A stretch of 64,000 bases of DNA from Sitta carolinensis (taxonomy: Eukaryota > Chordata > Aves > Passeriformes > Sittidae). Under the pieces are notes generated by a model that was given only the letters and a program-made list of their open reading frames with translations, ran no database searches and was not told the DNA's origin. Positions 1 to 12,419 of this stretch are shown here, one piece after another (the first letter of the stretch is position 1; every line of letters begins with the position of its first letter). Location of the stretch: contig JAVUNC010000004.1 in assembly GCA_032173965.1 (NCBI GenBank), positions 64,416,501 to 64,480,500 on the forward strand, written 5' to 3'. The position numbers and the translations under genes were made by a program.

Positions 1-2213
1 TCTTGCTGCAAAGGGGAGACCTGATCTCAAACATCCCAAAATCCAAAGTAAACATGTCTGATGGTACTGAAGTTAGGAAAAGTATTTCTAAAGGGCTACT
101 TTGTGCCTGTTTGTATTTCTCTTTGAAAATTGACTGTTGCCTTTGTTTTCCTCTGTCACATGAAAAAAAAAATCCTGAAATACATGAGATCTTTCCCATG
201 TAAACAAGTTGTTCCTTCCAGAGGAATGTTATAAGATGACAGGGTATGTGAAATGGTCTTAGTGATCATGTGGTAAGTGAGATCATGAGACACGGTCTGC
301 ACTGGAGTTGAATGCAGTCTACTCAACTGCTGGTAGAACACTGGTGGAGAGCAGAACCACAAGCATTGGACCTTCTCCACCTCCTGACATCTTCAGGGCC
401 TACAGCTTTGGTATAAAAAGTATACGAAATTATTGTTACTGAAAGTAATTTAGCAGATAATTAAGCAGGGTTTTAATGGTTTAAGAATGGCATCATTTGG
501 GTGGTATGGTCATTTTTCTACAGTTCTGACTGCAAATTATCTGGTGATGAAAATAAATTCTCTACAGCTGTCAGAAATCTTAGCTGCTATTTACACACTT
601 CAGGGATTGTTTCTGCCCAGCAGTTCATAGAGGGAGGTGACACAGGAAATGTCAATACTGAGCTAAAGCAGCTGATTTTTCACATAGACAGAAAGTGTTC
701 CTACAGAATTTAAAAAATCTTCTTACTTGGGCTGTTTGTTTTGTTTACAAAGAAAACAGACTGGTATTTAAAATTCCGTACCCTTGTTTCATTTCTCAAA
801 AAAATAATATAACCACCATATCTACAGATGACCATTCCACAAGAAAAAAAGTCCCAAAAGGAGAAAAAGAAACAAAAAGGAATCCTGTTCAGTACTTTGG
901 AGATATTAACTGTGCTAAGGCAGAACAAAAACTGTATGGGTCTTGTCTTAAAGAAATGGAGCCAACATGAATATCCTGTGAACCCTGAAGAAGAAATTAC
1001 GTTTCATTTCAATGTTCTGATTTAATTGTATTAGTACATGCTGTGAGAAAATGATAATTTCCCATATCCATGAGTTTCTCAAAAAAAACAAACTTTAAAT
1101 GTAACTTAGACTTGATTTTCTTTTTCTTGGAAATAATGGGGGGGCAGGGGAAGGGTGGTGATTGTGGTGGTGGTTGGATTAACTTTTTTTTTTTTTTTTT
1201 AAACTTTAGAATTAAAATGATTCAGAGTTTTTGGAAAGAACCATTCAAAAGGTGTTGAATACCTGAGAAGTCTAAAGTTAGGCAGCAGTAGCTGCAGAAC
1301 TGTGGCTTTTAGCATGGGCAATAGTAAGTTAAAACTCAGTGGTTCAAACTGATCAGTCCCATTGATCTTACTGGCATCTAACTCTTCATGCCACATCTTA
1401 GACCAAAGGATGTCTGAAAACCCCACCTCCACTGATTCCAATCTGGTCAAGATAATTATCATAGTGCATGGGATCTCTTCTTATTAGTGACAGCAGCAGA
1501 GATTTTCATTGCTCTGCCTATGCCTTCTACTTCTCTGCCACCTTAATATGTTAACTAATCATTTGAACAGTACAAGTTCAGTTCACCACATATATTCAAG
1601 ACTTCCATTGATCCCATGGGTCATCAAAGCATAGGGATAGTGCTGGGCTTCTTTCAGAGAGCCAAAAGACCAAAGCACAGGCTCTGTTTTAGCACTTATA
1701 TTATTCACTATTACCTGTGATAGAGCTGCTGCCTAGGTTACTGTGTCTGCAGTCAATTGTGATGGAAAATGAATGCATTTGATTAACACCTTGGCAACTG
1801 TAAAGTAGTGGTTTTAATACATACTTCAAAGCCAAGGATAATAGTCAAACCTATTTAGATTGCCTGACACCTCCCATTTAATGGCTCTTCTTTCCAGGTA
1901 CTTGTATCATTACCAAGCTTCAATCATTTTAGACAAAATTTTCCATCTTAGCTGTCTTCATTGGATGAGTTTTAATTTTTCTGTTTGTTTATTTTGGTTA
2001 TATTACAGCAAAAATACCTTGACTGCTTTCAAGGACAAGGTTATGGAAAAAGAAGTTTTGTCCATGTGCACTGATTCCAGTGTCCTTAAATTGAGTGCTT
2101 CACATTTCAGATTAAAACCTGGGAGAGAGGGAGGAGTAAACACACTTTGTATCAAGGATGTGCCTTTTGGCATCCCTCTGAAATCTGACCCTTGTTGATT
2201 AAATTTCATACTG
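1..2213. other. non-genic AT-rich sequence
   Basis: Unique-looking sequence with only short reading frames (112 codons at most), none resembling a known protein. No repeat family was recognised. It contains a G-rich patch followed by a T run (listed separately). It could be intergenic or intronic; nothing in the sequence decides between the two. Confidence 0.6.
1138..1200. repeat. G-rich patch followed by T17
   Basis: A G7 run and further G-rich and GGT-rich sequence up to about 1176 are followed by 17 consecutive T at 1184-1200. This is low-complexity DNA with no flanking features of a retrocopy: no upstream polyadenylation signal in the matching direction and no clear target duplication. 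Confidence 0.8.
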
Positions 2214-2273
2214 TTGGGGGGGGGTGGGGTGTGTGTGTGTGGTTGAGTGGGTGGGTGTGGGTGTGTTTGTGTG
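2214..2273. repeat. G/T-rich simple repeat
   Basis: The tract starts with a G10 run, passes through a short (GT)n stretch and ends in degenerate GGGT and GTGT units. On the forward strand it has several runs of three or more G within 60 bp, so G-quadruplex or Z-DNA formation is conceivable. It is probably a decayed GT microsatellite. Confidence 0.85.
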
Positions 2274-4328
2274 AAGGAACAGATTAAGATTTTAACAGTT
2301 TAGTTCCCCAGAAGTGTCATCCATAAGGGACTGCTCATGATGTTATCATGACTTGTGCTCCAAGTACAAAGTCTGAGCACCTAAACTGAGGTCAGCAAAC
2401 AGTTTTTTAGTTTTTTAGTCTCCCAGTAACATCCTTTGATTTAAGGAGTTAAAAGTATAGGAAAAAAGTTAGTGAAGAGAGGAGAATTAATTGTGATAGG
2501 AGTAAGTCACGGGGCACTACTGAGCAGAGTGGCAATAAGAGAGGAGATAGGCTATGAGAACAGGGTTCAGAGGGCAAAGACAAAGATTGTCAATATCATT
2601 GTATCTGATGCAGAAAAGACAATCTTGGACAACAGGGTCAAGAAATTTAAGATAATTATACCTACCATCTTACATTTTAACATTTCATAGCCTCATGTCA
2701 TATTTTTATTTTTTAAATATATCGTTGTTGTATGTAATTGCTTTCAGAGATGAGACAAGATTTCACATAGCTCTGTTTCACTCCCCTTCAACCTAAACCT
2801 CAATTTATTTTTCTGCTGAAGCAAGTTTTGGTAAGAAAGCATGAATAGATTTCAGTTAATATCTAAGAGAAACTTCTGTCTTTCAGCAATGACAAGAAAT
2901 ATTATTTTACAAACAAATGTTCTAACGCTGAATCATTATAAACTACTTTATTTCAGTCATTGAAAATGGGCAAGTACTGTGAACAATATAAATAACTTTT
3001 AAACCTGAACACTTCAGGTTTAAAGAACAGAAACACTTCAATGTTTTGCAAACAATTTCAGAGCAAGAAGTCTAGGGCAGCACAATTCAAATGGATTCAA
3101 GTTCAGACAGTGACTTCACCAAAAGATACCCCCTACTTCAAAAAAGAGAAACTCCATGGCCCTGATTCAAAATCACCATTGCTGTTTGGCCCTCAGTTAT
3201 TGACCACAGAGAAGTCTGTGGCAAAACTGGTTCAAGTGTTCAAACTGACACCAGCATGAGGATAAAGTTACCTAAAAGTCAGCCCAGTGTCACTCACCAC
3301 TTCTGCTCCCAGGGATATCTTTAAATACTATCTTTCTAATCGTTTCCCTCTTCTGATTTTGATCTCAGGAAGATCAGCTTTTCTGAGGGAGATCTGACAA
3401 GCAATTTGGCCATGACTACACCTCCCCACCCAGAGCTTCAGAGACTGCTGTTGGACAAGTTTGGTGTTTGCTGCATCAAATGCTGGGCAGTATCATGTTG
3501 ATCTTTCACAGGACTGATTCCAAAAAAGCATGATAGCACTGAGTATTTGGATATTATTAAAAGTAGCTAATAAAGTGACTGCTGGAATTCCAGAAGAACA
3601 TAGATGCCATTCTTCTTTTGTTAACAACCCTGATCTCTGAATACCTCGTGGAGAACATGTCCTTGAAGATCATACCATGATGCAAACTGAAGTTAAATAG
3701 TGTTGGACCATGTCTTCCACTTCAAGACCTCCCTGAAGTGTAGCAATTATCTGGTGTCTTTAGAATGCTGCTCATCATCCCCTATGCCCTACTGGTAGAT
3801 GTTTCTAGGTTTTCTTTCCTCCTAAGTCACTCTGCTGCCCCTATTTGTAGAAATACAGAACGCTGTAACAAGAATCCATGTTTCTTCCCCACTGCTTAAG
3901 TCTTATATTGTTAAATATTGCAGAGCAAAACGCGCGTGTCAGATTAAATATAACCAAATAAAATAGACACTGCACTCAGATAAAGTGCTTGTAATGGAAA
4001 ATTAAGGGTTCTGATCGTGTTTGTGTGATTTAGATTTTAAAAGGCTGACTGCCATGGTTTTGTCTGTGACTTTTTTATGAGAAAGAGAGCAAAAACATTA
4101 AACACTAAAATTTCTAGTTTAAAACCTATTCATAGTATCAACTTATCTATTTCCTTTTTTCCCTTGAAAAAGCTAAAAAGAGGTCCCTAATACAAGCATA
4201 AGGTAACTTGACATAGGTAGCATTTTCTGCATGCTTTGTTGACTGCACTCATGGGAAGAATAATAGTGAAGTCAAAGGTAATGGTAAAAATTATCTTCAA
4301 ATACAAAACACGAGAAGTCTACTGAAAT
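2274..4328. other. non-genic AT-rich sequence
   Basis: No gene or repeat family was recognised. Reading frames stay at about 70 codons. One perfect inverted repeat (2998-3024) lies inside. The part from about 3240 to 3850 is somewhat less AT-rich but matches nothing I know. Confidence 0.55.
2998..3024. repeat. perfect inverted repeat, 12-bp arms, 3-nt loop
   Basis: The arm TTTAAACCTGAA at 2998-3009 is followed by the loop CAC and the exact reverse complement at 3013-3024. It could form a small hairpin in RNA or a cruciform in DNA. It is too short for a microRNA precursor, and no flanking pairing was seen. Confidence 0.85.
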
Positions 4329-4420
4329 AAGAAAAAAAAGCAACAAAACAACAAAAAAAAAATTCAAAAAACCCAAAACAAAACAAAAAAGCCCCCCCCC
4401 CAAAAAAAAAAATCCCAAAC
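4329..4420. repeat. A-rich low-complexity tract
   Basis: About 90 bp made almost only of A with scattered C and one C10 run. Such A/C-rich tracts are common in bird intergenic DNA. No transposable element was recognised next to it. Confidence 0.8.
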
Positions 4421-4959
4421 CCAAATCCCTAGCATTTAAAAAGAATTAACTGAAGTCAATAAGAAATGCAGAGCAATATAGTAAATTATCTACCTTAAGA
4501 CTGCCAAAAATCTATCTACTTCTACTGCTCTTTAAAAGTAAGGAAGTCACGATGCATTGTTATGATGACTTACACCAACCAATACAGTGTCCAAGACTGG
4601 TCAGAAAATAAAAAGAGACAGATTTAAGACGCAGGAAACAGGTTTCAAGCAGTGTCTGAAGGCACTGTGTATAATTCAGAGTATAATCATTCCAGAAGAG
4701 GAAGGCTTTAAGGCTATCAACTCATCTGGCACTTTTTATAAGCATTAAATTACCTTAAACAATCAGTAAAATCCTTTTTTTTTTTTCCCTGAGGTGATAT
4801 GCAAGTGATAAAACCCTGACTGATCCAAGTCCAGTAGTGCATCATAAGATACATTTACAAAAGAAAACAGAAACAAGAATCAGGAATATCTAAACATTTA
4901 AGCCGTCTAATCCTCTTTGTTTTGGGACCGTGGATATGGCTTTAGTCATGCAATTAATT

Positions 4960-5490
4960 ATACACAGGAACAGTGATTGCCTTCCAGCAGGATGACACAA
5001 AGCTTCACTCTGAGAGGTCACCAAATCCTGTCTCACTTGGTGCATTTGCTTTTATTGGCTCTCCAAGCCACCTCCAGCACCGGGAAGCAGATGGGGCTTC
5101 CTTTCCATGGAAGCAGGAAATGTTTGACTCTTCCACAGCCATGGCCAGGCGGCAAAGGTCTGTGGAGGAGGAGCAGGACAGGAACTGACAGGAGCTCAGA
5201 CTCAGCCAGGATTGCACAAGCACTCTGCCTCCTTCCCAAAACCAGCCCTTCTTGCAGATTGCAAATGTCAGCCTCAGGTACAAAAGGTGGAAACAGGACT
5301 CATTAGTCTGGGAATCTGTCCTGAGAAGAAAAATCACTTGCTCATAATACCCAGATGCCCACAGTGCCAAGACCATGCTTGCTCTAGACTACATCCTTCC
5401 TGTCTCCTTTGTCCGACTGCATTTTGTGATGCAAGTCCACACCACATTTTCATTGTGCATCCCTCACTAGCTACAGTTGAAATCTGATTT
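4960..5490. other. GC-richer unique block with overlapping reading frames
   Basis: This block is clearly richer in G and C than its surroundings and carries mutually overlapping reading frames of 109 codons (4977-5306, forward) and 123 codons (5005-5376, reverse), plus a 71-codon frame at 4973-5188. None resembles a known domain. A pyrimidine-rich CCTTCCAG at about 4981-4988 could act as a splice acceptor, but no matching donor closes a convincing exon. On the reverse strand an AATAAA motif near 5055 could be a polyadenylation signal. Options are an unannotated non-coding exon, an old LTR or retrocopy fragment, or chance. The overlap of frames on both strands argues against real coding. Confidence 0.3.
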
Positions 5491-5770
5491 TGCTTTCTTG
5501 CTACATCAGTGCAGGGCAGATGGTCCTCATCTGGGTACAAAAAAACCCCCAACAAACCCAGCCTAAACTGGGCCTCATAAATGAATAATTCTGCAAAGCA
5601 TTCAAATTCAGAATGACCTATTTTGAGTACTTCAATAAAAGGTATTTCTGGACTTTAACATGAAATTTCATTTTCATTATTTTCCACCTTTCTTGCCATT
5701 AATTCAGGACAGATCTATTAGTACAAATACAAATCTCCCACAATATTAATATTAGTATCAACTAAACATC

Positions 5771-5998
5771 AAAAGCATCTCTAGAGATCATAAAGTACAA
5801 GCCTCCCACTCAAGGCAAGGACAACTGGACCAGGTTGCTCAGAAGCATGTCCAGGCAGGGTTTGAACAGTCTCTCTGGGTAATTTTTTTCAGTGTTTGAT
5901 CACACTCACTGCAAAAAGGCTTTTTCTTATGAATAAATGGAATTTCTTGTGCTTCAATTTGTGCCCACTTTCATTTGTGTATTCACTGGACACCACTA
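5771..5998 (-). mobile_element. CR1 LINE fragment (3' region)
   Basis: Read on the reverse strand, this matches the 3' part of avian CR1. The forward sequence carries the reverse complement of the usual tail order: a block like GAGATCATAAAGTACAAGCC, then CCAGGTTGCTCAGAAGCATG, then CTCTCTGGGTAA, then a segment on the failed-to-splice consensus ending in CACTGGACACCACT. A short internal deletion removes the stretch normally lying between the GTTTGAACA and CTCTCTGGG blocks. The copy is 5'-truncated, like most CR1 insertions, and has no coding capacity left. Confidence 0.85.
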
Positions 5999-7059
5999 AA
6001 ATTAGAATAATAAATATAAATAATGCTAAGAAAAATACATTAAATATTAAGATTTAAAGGCATAAAGAAACAAACCAAGCGCCAAAAACCCCAGGATGTA
6101 TTACACCTAAAGATATTACACTTTTAGATTTAGAACAGAAGAAATTTTTAGACCAGTTCATGTGACCCTAGAACTAAGTATCTCACCTGGGGATTCCTTG
6201 ATTCAGGTTTAATTTTATGTAGTTGAAAAGGACATCTGATCACAGATAGATAAAATAGTTGCATATTGAATTAACTAGGAATTGGAAAACATTTTGCACT
6301 CTTAATTTTCTCCCCTTTATATTGATAGACAAAAGTCCACCTGGTTTAGGTACATAATCTATTTATTCATGCATTTATTTGCTATTATGTTCTTAGTTTT
6401 GGCTTTTTTTTTAAATTCCCAGGCTGTGCACTGCATATTACAAATGAGAAAAAAGTACTGCACGAGCACCCACCTTGTCCAGTTCTCTGTCAGGGTGATT
6501 GGAAATCTGAGCACTGTGTACAGATCCTGATGAAATTCTGGTTTAAAACTTGACTGATTTTTCTACTTCTGGTTCTGTAAACTTTTTTACATTCATATTG
6601 TCTCCTTTATATTTCTTTGTGATGGATTCAGCCTTCATGACTATTGGTGAGGGCACATATAATCTGTTTGTCTCTTGAGTAACTGGTCTCTTAGCCTTGT
6701 GTAGACTGAGAAACGGGTGGCTGTCCATCCTCCCCCAGTGTGCATGGATGCATTTTGGGTGTATATTGAAGGAGTCTTTGTAAATGAAACATTTCATTTT
6801 CTCTACAGTCAGGAAAGAAGGTGTTTTTCAGCATCGCTGGAAGCAATTCTCTTAGCCAAAGCCTGTATGTGATTTAAGCTAACTGGATCTCACCATGCAA
6901 CTTTTAGGAAGACTATGATTACTTTGTGCCTCTGCATGATTTCTGCTCTATTTCCAGACTACTGATTTACACTTCTGTATTATGTAGCTTAGTGACAACA
7001 TTGATTTTATGATAAATTTTTTGGTCTGAAAGGTGCTCTGAGAACATTAAAATCAGCTA

Positions 7060-7600
7060 TGCTGTACCACGAGCCTATCTCTTTGCATGCACCTTTTAAT
7101 TGCTGAAGGCTAAACAGCAGAGCCTCGTCAATATAATGCAAATCATAGCAGGATATGATTTATTTAGAGCAGAGCTTTAGAGCATTTCCCCCCTTAATTT
7201 TAAAAAAATACCTTGAATCAACTTACTGACCATGTGAGAGTTGAATGAAAGTAGTGGGAAAACAATAGCCTCTATTTAGCCATACCACAGCTATTTTTGC
7301 CTGTTCATGTTGCTAAAATATTCCCAACAGAACTGACAGCCCTTAACACAAACAGATCAGTTATTAGTGCCAATTAATTCCTTGGCATCTGGTAAAAATT
7401 AAATCATATCATGACTGCTAAGGACTCGAGTAGTTAGACCTGACATTCAGGTTTATCATGGAATGAAGCACTCAGAAACGATGGTTTACATGTATATTAT
7501 GACATATTAACAGGGTTAACACACTAACAATGATATGCCCTGAGGTGCTGACAAGCAGTAGCTATTGATTTTGTGTGAATTATAGTTTATCTCCTTATAA
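7060..7600. other. possible conserved non-coding element (weak)
   Basis: Unique, non-repetitive sequence with an octamer-type motif ATGCAAAT at about 7137, several TAAT/ATTA homeodomain-type cores and no simple-sequence bias. The texture resembles vertebrate conserved non-coding elements of gene deserts. This is only an impression: conservation cannot be judged from one sequence, and such short motifs are expected often by chance in AT-rich DNA. Confidence 0.2.
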
Positions 7601-9141
7601 ATCTCAGATAAATATCTGAAATATTTCAAGCTGGCCAGTACTAGAGAAGTGAATAATGAGACTTTAATTACCTATTCTTATTTCAATTTCCCTTTTCACT
7701 ACCTAAATACAGCTAGCTGCCAGGGAAATGTCTTGACACTGCGTGACACTAATTCTGTGACTATTTGCAGAGAATGGGTAAAAAAGACTGTAATACTGCC
7801 CAGCAATATTACAATTCAGAGGTTCTATGATTTTGGTTTTGTCATGTTTTTCTTGCTTTAATTGTGATGGTTTTTTGTAATGTGGACTCACACCTAGCAA
7901 TAATTCACTTGAAGAAAAGTGTTAGATCTGATTGCATGTCATTATTAGGTCTCCTGCAGTATTTCTTAGAAAAAATCTTAGGGAGGTAATGATGGAAACC
8001 AGCAGGTAGAGCTAAGAGTTTACATGTGTAAAATCTGTGATATTTCCTGGATCAGATTCTGGCAAGTTGAGATGAAAGAATTTTCTTGATGTAGTCATAG
8101 AAAAAATCAAATTTAAGCATATTCCATCAAATTCCTTACTAATGATAAGGACTATATCTAAGGTATTTTTATCTACATCTAATATGATAATAGAACATTA
8201 AGAGCACTTTGAATATCTCAGCTGCAAGTACCTAAATTAAAAGGTATTCTATCCAAGTCTTAGAAACTCTACATCAGGCTAAGTTCTTAATTTCTAGTAC
8301 TGCAAGATTCAGTCACATCTGAAGAAGCAGATGTTTTCCCATGAAATCTAGATTGAAACTTCGCCAGCCATTTACTGTTTACATTTTAATGTGTGAGGCA
8401 GATCTGCTTTACAGAAACAGAACATTAAGGAGCTCTCCAGTTTTTCAGTGAAATTGCTTCAGAAAAGAGCTGTGGGTTAGTTCTGTCTCAAAGGTGAAGA
8501 CAAGTGCCCAAATTTACAGCCTATCCATACTTGATAAAAAGCAAAAGTTTTCCAGACCATTTGGCCATTGATGAGCCAAGGAAGATCAATTTTAAGTCTT
8601 GCAGGGACTAAAACTGGTGAGGAAAGGATTTGTAAGACTTTAAACAGCCTAAGGTTTCGTAGCCTGGTCTTCCTAAGGAAGGCATAAAATATAGAGAAAA
8701 ATTGTTGGAGTATATTATATTTTCTCTACAGAGGAGAGAAGATAGGACTTTGAATTTTCTTGTTTATGTGAGAATCCCTTCTGTTTCCATTGGCAAGACA
8801 ATCTGATGGTTGATTATGAACAATTTATATTCTAATGGAAGTACATATAACATTAGGAGATTGAAAAATAGACTTCAGGTCACTTAACTGTCTTTTAGCA
8901 TTCACTATAATGAAGATATAATTTTCCATGAATTAGTTGAAAATGCTGAACAGTTACAGTGGATGTCTGTTTCTTCTCTCTGGTGAAGATATTTAATAAT
9001 ATGATTTTGTGATTTAAACAACACTTTGTCTAAAAAGTTTCCAATTTAATTACTTAGTCTAAGTTACCAACAAATCACAGCAAAACTAAGCATTCTGGAA
9101 TTGCATCTTGTTTGTCTGTTATAGAAACACCATACAACCAA

Positions 9142-9175
9142 GTATATATATATTTATATATATATATAAATAAAA
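9142..9175. repeat. AT dinucleotide-rich microsatellite
   Basis: An almost pure alternation of T and A, broken once by TTT and ending in A-rich sequence. It is a short decayed (TA)n tract. Confidence 0.85.
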
Positions 9176-10198
9176 AGTCAAAGCCTCTTGAGTGATATAA
9201 TTAAGTATTGTCTCCTCATTCTCAGTTCAGTATCTTTCCTAGTAAAATAATTTTTAAATTGGCTACAGATTAACTCAATTAACACTTAAAAATTAATTTA
9301 GTCTGTATATGTGTGTAAAAATAATCCTCACTGTTCAGTCTTCCCTTCTCCCTGATGTAGTTACTGTCTCCCCTGATTGTTTATTCATCAGGAAGAAGGC
9401 ATCATGAAGAATGAAAAACGGAGTCAATATTTTTGGAACAAAATGTTATGTTATTACTCTACATTGATGAATTTTATGCTAATTTTAAAAGCAGCCATTC
9501 AACATATTAATCTACACCATGCTTAGGGCTTAATGGAGGTAGTGGACAGTTTGTGGTGTAGGGTGCAGAAGAAAAACACTGACTTGAACCACTGAAGTGG
9601 TTCACTACTAGCTGAAGTACTACTGACAGATACAACTAAGGCAGATAAAGTGTTTCCACTTAAATTCATTCTGTCAATCATTCTCTGAAAATTTCAGTTC
9701 TTCAGTTGAGATAATGCAAACGTGATTTCTCCTTCTAGGACAAATAGAAATACTTGCAAGTTTGAGAACAAATGGTTCATCTTTTCTTGCAACAAGCATC
9801 TAGTTACATATAAAGTAATTCTTTTGATTTTAAGAATAAAATCCCAGTGGTAGCAGACTGAAAAATTATATTTTGCATACACGTGTACCTTTGAATACTC
9901 AAGAGAACACTTTTTCCATTTCATCTAGATACAAATGTTCAAAAATTGATGTGAGACCTCATGACAGATATTGCAGCAATAATTGTACTCCTAACAAATT
10001 TGGGATGCCATTTTGAAGAAGAAAAAGTTAGATTGTTCACTGTGCACATTCCAATATGTATATTAATAATATTTACTAAATGATTTAGGTTTATTCCCAA
10101 GCTTAGTTGAGACACAAATTACTCCCTCCTGCCCAGAAATCAAAACTTATTACAATAAGGTGTCATCTCATTGGAGAGCCCTTCTCTGGGTCTCTGCA

Positions 10199-10305
10199 AA
10201 TCATAGAATCATAGAACATTCTGAATTGGAGGGGATTCACCAGAGTAATTGAATTCCAACTCCTGTGTTCTATTTCAGGCAGTCTTTGGGTGTTAAAAAC
10301 ACAAA
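10199..10305 (-). mobile_element. CR1 LINE 3'-end scrap
   Basis: Starts with two copies of the ATCATAGA unit, the reverse complement of the ATTCTATGAT repeat that ends CR1 elements. It continues with TTGGAGGGGATTCACCAG and GAATTCCAACTCCTG, as in the CR1 3' untranslated region. About 100 bp remain and the homology fades towards 10320. The intact terminal repeat fixes the orientation as reverse. Confidence 0.85.
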
Positions 10306-10808
10306 TCCCTACTCTGTGTTTTTTAATATTTGCTGATAAGAAAAAAATAATAAAGCATATAATAGTGGATATGCTACATTACTTCTGCTTTTAGGCATGG
10401 GTTTATCCTGTACAGTCTTCTGCTTTGTGATCATGCCTCTGATTCTACACAACACTCATCAGGTAAGACCAGCAAAGCTTCCTTCCAGGGGTTCCTGAGT
10501 GCAGACTAAAGCTCTGAACAGCAGTCACAGACAAAGCCCTGCATGATTCAGGCAAACAAACCCTTATCCAAGGAGGGGGTTTGCAGAGGTACATCAGGTG
10601 GCACACTAAAAAAAAATCTGTGCTTAAGAGCTTTCTACAAGCCCCTATGCCTAACCTGGTATATCTGACTTGGCATAAAATTTTGGAAATAATACATGAT
10701 AACATACTAGTTGCTGTAGACATCTAATTTTGGCATTTTGTGCCTGATATATGAACCATGACTTCATAAATTGCTTTCTGAGAATTTTTTCTGTGCTTGG
10801 TTGTGCAC

Positions 10809-10829
10809 AAAAAAAAAAAAAAAAAAAAA
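10809..10829. repeat. A21 homopolymer
   Basis: 21 consecutive A. No AATAAA signal lies a short distance upstream and no target duplication was seen, so a retrocopy tail is not supported. Confidence 0.9.
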
Positions 10830-11809
10830 GGATAAGATACTGAAAACTTTACAAGTTATGCTGCAAAACAACTCGCCTTCTGCTTCTTGCCACACAAAGA
10901 TCACATTTAAGGAAACATGAAACAGTAACACTGAAAAATAAGACTTTCATCAAGTGTACTAGCAATTTGTTCTCAATAATAAGTATGCATCTGAATGTAA
11001 AAACTTGGGTTGTCTTTTAAAGTTGGTATGCACATGGAAAAGTAAAAAAACAGACCAGAAGGTTTCAAAACTACAGCTTTAGTAGTAGCTTTTAGTGTCA
11101 AAATATTATTTTGGGCAGTATACAAAACCCAAGCCGAACAACTGGAAATAACAAAAGTGGGGCATGGCTTGTCTTTGTTTAATTCACAGCACCCATATTT
11201 AATTTCAACTTGAAAATGAGAAAGCTTGAATGGGTTACTGTGAGCCTCTCAATCCTGAATAAGGTCATTAAATGAAAAACATGTCCAACTTTCATGTGTC
11301 TTGGCACTCTTCACCGTGTAGTTAAAGCTTCAGGCAGATCCCAAATCAGATAAAAACCTCAATACTACTGATCTCATGATCAGCTGTGAATTCTACCATT
11401 AAATATGATTTGTGGGCATCTTACCTAGCCAGCTGATAGGATATGGAAGTCTGTATTACAGGACACAGGAGCTATTCAATTGATTTTTCAGCATTGGACC
11501 TAAGAGAACATCTTCAAAATTTTCATGACATGAAAAGTCATCTATATGTATTACCACACTCAGAAGTACAAAGAAACTCACATAATATTTCTATAGATAG
11601 CAATAGATCCATTCCTCTCATAAATATCCCCTTTTTGCATTATGTGATGAATATACAGCTTGGTATGAAAGTATAAAATAATGATTTTCATGCTATTGGT
11701 TTTTAATAAACAGGGCGGTATCTTTGAACTCATCTTTGACATTCCCAAGAATGAGTATTCCTGAGCACTGGCCAAATTATCTATAATAAATGCTTAATAA
11801 AATAAAAGA

Positions 11810-12140
11810 CCAATTTCTTTAATTGCTGCAAATTGCTGTGTTGCATATGCAACCCCTGTGAATTACTCATTGCCCCAGCCTCATCTAGCTCCTATGAACA
11901 ATACTAATGACATCAATGGGAAGCCAGTTAACAGAGATAAAAAAACTATTTAATGGGAGCCTTATTTAAGAATTTAAGGAGGTTTAACTATTCCCTGTGA
12001 TCCATGCCAGGTATGCCTGTCAAAATGAAGCAGCCCGTTCAGCAGCCTTTGTTTCAAAGTGATTCTGTGAGAGGCATTCTTTGCTATTTTGGAAGGTGTC
12101 CTTTTCATCCCAGTACCATTCTTTTAAGTAGGAAATAAGA
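11810..12140. other. possible conserved non-coding element (weak)
   Basis: Unique sequence of even composition with motifs such as TTGCATATGCAA, a perfect 12-bp palindrome near 11842, and CTTTGTTTCAAAG near 12048. Nothing repetitive is present. The call is a guess from texture, and cross-species alignment would decide it. Confidence 0.18.
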
Positions 12141-12396
12141 ACATACCTCAGTCTGTGAGGCTTTCAGGGCTGGCATCCTGAATGCCTTGAAGTAAACTCC
12201 TTGGGGAAGTCAAGGTGACCTTTCAAGGTAGTGCACTTGGGTACAAGGAATAATCCTTGAGCAGGCCAAATTAAGATTATTTATGTAAAAACACAGCTGT
12301 CTTGATAAAGGAAGCCATACAGTTTTGTCAGACTACAGTATTTAGCAAAATGCTTGAGATCTCTCATCCTGTTGCTTCAACCCTATCACCCTTGGG

Positions 12397-12419
12397 AAAA
12401 AAAAAAAAAAAAAAAAAAA
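12397..12419. repeat. A23 homopolymer
   Basis: 23 consecutive A after CTTGGG. There is no polyadenylation signal just upstream and no sign of a processed retrocopy. Confidence 0.9.

Larger units (their letters stand above)
5999..10198. other. non-genic AT-rich sequence
   Basis: No repeat family or gene was recognised over about 4.2 kb apart from the AT microsatellite at 9142-9175. Reading frames do not exceed 84 codons. A block at about 7060-7600 looks like possible conserved non-coding DNA and is listed separately. Confidence 0.55.
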
